The notes beneath the pieces are model-generated. The model was given only the letters and a program-made list of their open reading frames with translations. It was not told the DNA's origin and did no database searches. A program made the translations under genes and the position numbers. From Amphirosellinia nigrospora (Eukaryota; Ascomycota; Sordariomycetes; Xylariales; Xylariaceae), in contig SCHM01000002.1 in NCBI GenBank assembly GCA_004123355.1, forward strand, positions 9,025,569 to 9,089,568: a stretch of 64,000 nt of DNA. Direction: 5' to 3'. Numbering within the stretch: position 1 is the first letter of the stretch; each line of letters starts with the position of its first letter. Of the stretch, positions 57,553 to 64,000 are shown one piece after another.

Positions 57553-59033
57553 TCATCTTAGTGACCTTTGGGCAGTCTCCATAAGCTTAACAGCATTGTC
57601 TACATATCCACTCGTGCCACCATATTTACTCAAAATAGCTGGGATATCAGCAGGATCGAGGTTCTCAAGGCGGTGTCTTCCTATGATTCCAGTATTTCGT
57701 GTACTTGGGATTCTCAACATTTCTGTTCGACGTCCCAGCCACAATCACGGGCGATCTTCTCACCCATCCACAAGTGATGAATACGCTGATGCAGACTTGC
57801 CCTTCTCCTTGGGTGCAGCCCCTGAACCGGGCCCCAGACAGATCATGACTGCAACAGGGTATCATAATAAATGGGCATTCTGATATAGTGCAAAATGGGA
57901 GTCCATGGAGTTAGCTCGTCGGCGTGATTGGAGATAATAAAAGTCCCTCGTGAGAATTTGCCGTTATGGACTCGCTGAGCAAGCTCGCCATCAAACATAG
58001 CTTGCTGCTGCTGGCCCTGTAGAATCTCCGGAAGGAGAACGAGTTGACGAAGGCTCTGGTTTGCATCGTCGTCAGAAGTGGGATCGATCTTGTCTGTAAA
58101 CTGGTCCCAGGACTTGCGCCTACGGGCATCAAAGCCCATCCCGAATACCCTCTTGGCGCAGAATGTAGACCAGCAGACCATTGCCACATCCGATATCCAC
58201 GAAACCTGGAAATGGAAGTCTGATACATCTGAGCCCATAGTTCAATCAAAAAGGCCGCGATGGCCAACTTCAAAACAGTGTTTTGTCGGATCCGTGACCT
58301 CGGCCCATCCTTCGATGAGCTTGCGTGCATACTTGTTCTTAAGCCTCGTGTACGTGGATGGACAGTAGCTTGAGGAATAATAGTATCATGTTGTACTCGC
58401 TTCACATATCCTTCCTTAGCCCCCTCGCCATGCTTATGTAGTGTCGATAGTAGATGAAGACCGGTCCTGACCAATTTGGAGACGAACTGTAGTCGTCAAA
58501 AAAAGATAGTGAATTGAAACGTCGCCCTCGCCAGCCTTCGCATCCCATTGGTGGAGAAATGCGAGGGCCTTCACCTTGGGATGGTAGAATGGCACATCGG
58601 AGTGTGAAGAGACATGAGTTTATAGACAACCATCGAGGAGGAAGTCTCTGTCTCACCTGTTTCGCAACTGTGATAAGTCATACATGTTTGATCCAGTGGC
58701 GCATCTCTTCGAGGATTCCGGGGTATTAATCTGCGAACGAGCAGTTTGTCTAATTGGAATCCTTCGAATTGGACGATGATGGGCTGGGACTTGCGGCATT
58801 GGCCACTATGTCCTGAGAGAAACCCTGCGTGGAGTCTTGCTCGACTAAGATGTCGGCACGGAATAGCCAGGAAACGTTAAATTCGGGTTGCGGATGAGAT
58901 TATTCATGACCTGGAAGAAGTGTCCTCGGTCGAATGAACATTTTTTGTGGAAGAGTGGTGTCCATGTGGCCCCTGAAATGTCTCGGATGACACTTGGGGA
59001 GCCTTCTGCAAACGGCTCCGGCTCCGAACCCAT
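57553..59033 (-). CDS. TRM44: tRNA(Ser) Um44 2'-O-methyltransferase
   Basis: Methylates U44 of tRNA-Ser using AdoMet. It starts [18 protein letters not shown] with the family block [12 protein letters not shown] and NNLIRNPNL, then [17 protein letters not shown]. The AdoMet site reads [20 protein letters not shown], followed by [30 protein letters not shown] and [14 protein letters not shown]. The end is [16 protein letters not shown] and [17 protein letters not shown]. About 490 residues. These pieces are in three frames, with at least six one-base shifts (for example near 58868 and 58150). Identity is clear only when the pieces are read in order. Tandem with SEC21 and FRS1, all on the minus strand. 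Confidence 0.85.
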
Positions 59034-59496
59034 CTAGCACTTGACATTCATTCCTAGTGAGTAGTTCGATGCGATAACTTCACTTAGGCCCAACCTTTAT
59101 TCACAAAATAAATGGTACTTAGACTTTAGAGACAAAAGCTAGTATACCTAATGACCCACTATCACACTTTCTAGCTCCCCGGACCACTAATACGCGCGCA
59201 TCTATTTTGTTGCCAACTAGTCTACCGCAAAAGTTGGGTACAAGTCAATGATCTATTTCTCTGGGTCTTTAACAAGACTAATATACACATACAAAATGTA
59301 GGTTTTACTTGAGATCTATGAGCTCCCTATGTTATTATTGGACACTGATGGGAATCCACCATGCAGCAAGCGGCTTGGCAGAGCCAACTATCTAAGGTTA
59401 GAGCAATTGTTATATCTTGATTCATGTTTTTAGTCTAACTATCAGCCGTAAAAAGCCGCCACGTTCCAGATGGCCAAGGCACCTTTCTTCTCCTTA
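59034..59496. other. Intergenic between TRM44 and the 3' end of FRS1
   Basis: About 460 bases, AT-rich; TRM44 promoter region. No ORF. Confidence 0.4.
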
Positions 59497-61504
59497 CTAT
59501 AAGAAGATCTCTAAGTTAAGCTCAAGAACGCTCACGGGATACCTAGAGCCGTTAGGTAAGCAGTCTGTTCATAAAATATAGCATAGTGGGAAACACTTAC
59601 TTGATCTCAAACTTTTCAAGTACTTCAGGGTGCAGTACGCCAATCTCTCCAATACGGCGGCTGTCCCCTGCGTTTCCGAGGTACACGCCAGCTGCGCGTC
59701 CCGGAAAGAAGGTCGAGTCGGAAATCTCTTGAATAAAGTAGTCCTTTACGCGAAGCATGAGGAAAATTCTATCCAAAAGGCCGTGGACCACCTCGAAACC
59801 GCTGGTCTTGCCACAAAAGCTGCAGCCCAGCGTCTCTCGTTTCGAGCCTAATGACTCCATTAGCAAAGACACCATTTGAGGCTGTTAATGATGCTTACGC
59901 GACGTTCGAGGGAGTCATCCTTCAGCACAATATCTGACGTCTCGAAATATTTTCAAGGGAAGCCGTACAGACTTATTGTCACGAATGGTTTTAAGGAGGC
60001 CGGGCAGGAGCGATGTGCGCACGACCTGATACTCAACCGTTTTGGGATTTGCAAGCTTCACAGCTGTAGTGCCGTCATCTTGCCTATTAGCCAAGCAAAA
60101 TTCTCGTCATGAGAGCAGAGAATGAGCGGCATGACTTCAAGCCAGCCGGCCATGGCACACTCCATGCGTACTATGTCGCCGAGCTTGTTGATTGGCAGGG
60201 GCTTACCAACTGTGGCAGACTTGGTGGGCAGCGACCGAGGTAGTTTGTTAAATCCATAGCCTACGGCCACATCTTCCATCTGCGGTTGTGATTAGCACCG
60301 CTCTCATCATAATAGCGCGAACTTCCCTAATCTTACCACATCGCAAGCATGTAACACGTCCGGCCGTGTTGGAGGGATGAAGACTTCAATGCGAGATCCA
60401 AGGGGATTAGACGTATACGCCATTCTCTCTAAAAGTTGGCAAATAGCAGCGGCGGAAAGATCCAAGCCACAGCATCCATTTATATAGTCTACCTCTACCT
60501 CCATCCTGAGAGGCTTGAGATTGGGTGTGACTCTCTTTGTGCCATCAGCTTCCTTGATGAGCATGGGTTCTACCGTGAAAGGCTCAGAACAATACTGCGC
60601 AAACATCGTCACCATAGAGTTACAGATGATTTCTAGCTTGGTTCGATCGGTGGCCGTGAGCTCGATGAAGATGTTTGTCGTGTTCAGCGTGATCTTTGAG
60701 TGCTCGCCATTGATAATCGGGGGAGGGAGCAGACAATCTCTTTCGAGTCGTAGATGACCGGGTACCGAGGCGCATCGCGGATGATGTGAAGGTATCGACC
60801 TAGGTGCCTATCTATTCGTACTAGTAAGCACCCCGAAATTCACGGCAAAGTAGTTGGGGAACTTGCCGTTTTCCAAGTGCGCCATTAGCTCATTTCCATC
60901 CATCTCCTTTGTCTGGTTCAAGGGCCTGAATCGAATGTTCTCGGGCTGGCGGGCTTCGTAGGTGAAGGGCCCCTGTATGGTGTCGAGATCGTGGGTTCCT
61001 ATCGCAACCAAGGTTCTTTGGCGCGCTAGGTTTTGGTGGAGTTTATCCTGAAGACCGATGAACGAGTCGTAGGAAGCTTGGGTGAACTTGATACCGCGCA
61101 GAATAGCGCCCGCGACGAAAGGCCGCACATCGGCCGTCTCCTTCCCACGGTGATACATTGCATGCGATCTTCGGGGATATCCAGCACCTTGTATGTTGGC
61201 GTGGGCTCTTTGCCGCGGAAAATGTTTAAACTGCGGGCAAGGCCCTCGAAACATAGTAGATCGCTCCTGTTGGCAGGCACCTCAATCTTTAACTCGGGCT
61301 TCTCCTCCGGAGGCCGTGACGGTCATCTTCCGTGTCCTCGTCGAGCTCTATGCCATAGTCGAAACAGAGGGCCTGGAACTCGTCGGTGGTGAAGCTGCAG
61401 GACGGATGAGCTGGCTGAATCACAAGATAGAGAAATATATGGGCTGTCCTACCGCTGGCCCAGCGCCTCGAAGAATTCCTCTTATTTACGCCTATGGTGG
61501 GCAT
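59497..61504 (-). CDS. FRS1: Cytosolic phenylalanyl-tRNA synthetase beta subunit
   Basis: Non-catalytic beta subunit of the alpha2-beta2 PheRS; carries the B3/B4 editing module. It starts MPTIGVNK; an intron follows LGQR at about 61455. Then [20 protein letters not shown], the B3/B4 region ([38 protein letters not shown]), [53 protein letters not shown] and, near the end, [19 protein letters not shown] and [15 protein letters not shown]. The last exon (about 59497-59547) encodes [14 protein letters not shown]. At least four one-base shifts, for example near 61473, 61308, 61150 and 60100. Essential gene, so read error is favoured. Divergent from SUI1. Confidence 0.88.
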
Positions 61505-62280
61505 TTTGGCTGTTCGTGAAGGTCCAGAGAGTCCTGTTTGAGTCACACGGCACTGCTAAGGTTTCTGATGCTTGTTACCCTACCTAGTACCTACAGACCA
61601 GACTTCAGGCCCCACCCCCACCATGGTTGATCCCCTCCTTGTTCTTATCGGCCTGCCTACCCTGGAGCGAGGGCTAGCCTAGCCGGAGCCTCAGCCAGAT
61701 CGGCGCTGACTCTTTTTTTTGGTGTCCCCTTTTTCACTGTGCATTGTTGCCCCTCACCTCTCTTTCAAGTCCAGTCCATGTGGGGCGCTCGCCCATCCAC
61801 TGCCTGCCCCGGCCAAGCCACCTGCGAAACTTAGGTAACGTACCTGCCTAGGATAGGTAGCAGTACCTGCTACCTGGTACATACCTTAGGTACCTACCTA
61901 GGTACTGTAATGTAGGTAGTTAGGCCCTGTGCCACCCACACACCCACTTGGCCCGTTGCGGTGGCTACTTGGTGGTCGCCCTTGCCCATTGCGCTCCCTC
62001 GCATGACAACCTTCCAACATACAAAAGGCCGTCCCGCCCTATACCGTTCCCCAGTCACACTCCGCCTCCCTTCCAACTATAACAACACAACATCGTCACA
62101 CCAGTCCAGCCTCTATATCGGCCTCTGCACGCAAACCGCCAACTCGGTTTTATCCTTTTTAGCTTTTGCACAGATACTACCAATCAATTTCTATCAGTAG
62201 TTCAGCGAGACAGCAGTCGGTCGCTTCTCCCCCTCCACCCAGAAACCCTTTTCCCAAGGTTCCCCAGAAAACTCGAGTTT
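61505..62280. promoter_or_regulatory. Bidirectional region between FRS1 and SUI1
   Basis: 776 bases between two translation genes transcribed apart. Contains a dense cluster of TAGGTA/TACCTA motifs at about 61836-61925 and a CT-rich leader before SUI1. No ORF. Confidence 0.5.
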
Positions 62281-63014
62281 ATGTCCATCGAAAATCTCAA
62301 GTCTTACGGTATGGCTCCTCACAATCATTAATCACTTCCCTGCGTTGCGCCGCATCGCCCATAATTACCGTGCGGAGCTTGTTGTCGCGCGCGACAGCCT
62401 TCGTTTTACCCCTCTATTGACTCTATTCCGGGAATATATGCTAACCCATACCTCTTTGCAGACCCCTTCGCCGAAGCCGACGAAACGCCTGGCGAATCCA
62501 AGCAGGCACAGAATTACATCCATATTCGTATCCAGCGTACGTTCTACCTAACCCTCATACTCTACCAGTGGCCACTCAGGCATATGTGCGCCTTAATGCG
62601 CGCTTCTACTGAAATCGCAACTTGTCCCGAGTTCCACGACAAAGGCCCCCACATGCACTGCGTACTTGGGCAGTAAGCTAACATCTTTTCTCTGCCACCA
62701 GAGCGAAATGGACGTAAAACCCTGACCACCGTTCAGGGTTTGCCGAAGAAATTCGACCGAAAGAAGATTCTTAAAGTTATTAAGAAGAAGTTCGGTACGT
62801 TCGTCGCCTTGATCTAGTCTACTCATGTTGAAGGTTCATATGGCTAACCGGCCCGCCACTTACAGCTTGCAATGGCACTATCGTCAACGACTCTGAAATG
62901 GGCGAGGTGATTCAGCTCCAGGGTGATCAGCGTAACGACGTGCAGCAGTTCCTCGTCGACAAGGTAGAGGGTCTAGAGCTCGATCCCAAGACCATTAAGG
63001 TCCACGGTTTCTAA
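62281..63014 (+). CDS. SUI1: Translation initiation factor eIF1
   Basis: Scans for the AUG with the 43S complex and guards start-codon fidelity. Exons 62281-62308, 62462-62536, 62702-62794 and 62866-63014 join exactly to 114 residues, the family length. It begins MSIENLKSYDPFAEADE; the core NGRKTLTTVQGLPKKFDRKK, KKKFACNGTIV, MGEVIQLQGDQRNDV and the end KTIKVHGF are near-invariant. All four exons are in frame with no shift. Confidence 0.97.
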
Positions 63015-63890
63015 GCTGGTCATGTCCTTAGCGACCTCCGTTATGCCGATGCCTTCGATCATATACGGACTGTGTCACGGAATGGGCTAGCTCACTATCT
63101 GCGGTGCACAATGTAGCAAAGACGACTGAACACCGCAAAGCTGTCCATCTATCCAGTGGACAGGCTTCCTTCGGTCGAGGCGTTATACGGAATGGTCCGG
63201 ACATGATACCCTTTTGATACATTACGAGAGAGTTATTATTACAGACAGGAGGAATTCCGACGTCAGGGTGGTCTCACGTGCGACCCGGTCGGCTTGGTGC
63301 GGTAGGACAAGAGATGGTCAGCTCTAGATGCTAGCCTTTCGTTACCGATGCTACAAGCATGGAAATGGATTCAGAAATCCATGTTCTCCCTATAATTTTG
63401 CATTGGAATCTTGATATGATTGTGACCCTGACTGGGTAACCTTTTGCTAATACCCCAACTACTTTATCAGTCGTCGAATCATGCTGCGCCCAGCCACATG
63501 TTAACAGGCCAGAGCATTTGGCAATATTTGAAGAGACTGAATGTAAGGCATAATTGCGTGACGACTTCGGCATGACTAGCAATTATTGCGATCGTGCATG
63601 ATGTGGTGTGGAGACAGCAAAACACCGCAATCAAGTTACATATTACTGATCCAGCTAGACATACGAAATCAGACACAATCATATAGGCCTGTCGTTAGAC
63701 CCAAGCAACCTTAAGAACTAAATCATAATCTTTCTTATTTGCTCACTTATCTAGGTATATCTACCTAAGCATACTCGCCCCCGCTTTGTGATATCGTCGA
63801 TCTAGTCCCTAAGTCATATAAATTTTCGTGCAGGAAAATAGGTTGTCGAGATTTCTCCTTTTCCCTCCTGTTTGGATTTGGAATATCGGG
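63015..63890. other. Intergenic, no gene seen
   Basis: About 880 bases between SUI1 and the gene that starts at 63891. Short minus-strand ORFs have no family similarity. Confidence 0.4.
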
Positions 63891-64000
63891 ATGGGAGGCT
63901 TGCAGGTCCTCCCGCCGCCTCCCCCAAATTTCTCTCGCAAGAAGGAGCGCATCATCGAACAGCTCGCCATCCCCGACGCCGAGTACAGTGACGCTTCGCC
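63891..64000 (+). CDS. TYW3: tRNA wybutosine-synthesizing protein 3, 5' part
   Basis: The window ends 36 codons in. After a proline-rich start (MGGLQVLPPPPP) the sequence reads FSRKKERIIEQLAIPDAEYS, which fits the N-terminal block of TYW3, an AdoMet-dependent methyltransferase in the synthesis of wybutosine at position 37 of tRNA-Phe. Too short for full proof. Confidence 0.72.
   Translation, partial: MGGLQVLPPPPPNFSRKKERIIEQLAIPDAEYSDAS

Overview
The window is nuclear DNA of a filamentous ascomycete (Pezizomycotina; Sordariomycetes is my best guess). Evidence: short GT-AG introns of about 50-170 bases with CTAAC-like branch sites; fungal proteins such as PalI, an AspE-type septin, WSC and DUF1996 secreted proteins and an AP-1-like bZIP with a PAP1-type tail; and many TAGGTACCTA-type motifs between genes. 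I saw no tRNA, rRNA, CRISPR array or virus-like element.

Layout. 1-6.1 kb is a housekeeping block: 5' end of REV3, SLU7, the divergent ribosomal pair RPS9 (uS4) and RPL21 (eL21), then small hypothetical genes. 6.9-12.7 kb is accessory: a tail-anchored protein, an F-box-like/ankyrin protein, a hairpin repeat and an F-box/2EXR-like protein. 13.7-16.0 kb is palI, 19.5-21.5 kb a mitochondrial ABC1/ADCK (Mcp2-type) kinase, 24.5-26.1 kb an AspE-type septin. 27.4-39.8 kb is rich in secreted or surface-type proteins: a DUF1996 protein, a metallophosphatase, a 1034-residue esterase with WSC and PAN/apple-like repeats, a DxD glycosyltransferase and an HSL-type hydrolase. 41.0-42.8 kb is a conserved protein of unknown function, followed by a 5.2 kb gene-poor gap, the AP-1-like bZIP (48.1-49.3 kb) and CPT1/EPT1 (51.1-52.5 kb). 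54.2-64 kb is housekeeping again: SEC21, TRM44 and FRS1 in tandem on the minus strand, then SUI1 (eIF1) and the start of TYW3 on the plus strand.

The most striking property is the large number of one-base indels that break otherwise clear reading frames, mostly a lost G or C in a short run. They occur in at least fifteen genes, including essential single-copy ones (SLU7, SEC21, FRS1), and correcting them restores family alignments and exon phases. RPS9, RPL21, SUI1, palI, the metallophosphatase and the glycosyltransferase are clean. This pattern fits uncorrected assembly error far better than pseudogenes, so the affected genes are annotated as genes and the shifts are noted in each entry.

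Functional themes are translation and tRNA biology (RPS9, RPL21, SUI1, FRS1, TRM44, TYW3), the early secretory pathway (SEC21, CPT1), alkaline pH sensing (PalI) and an extracellular or cell-wall set in the middle.
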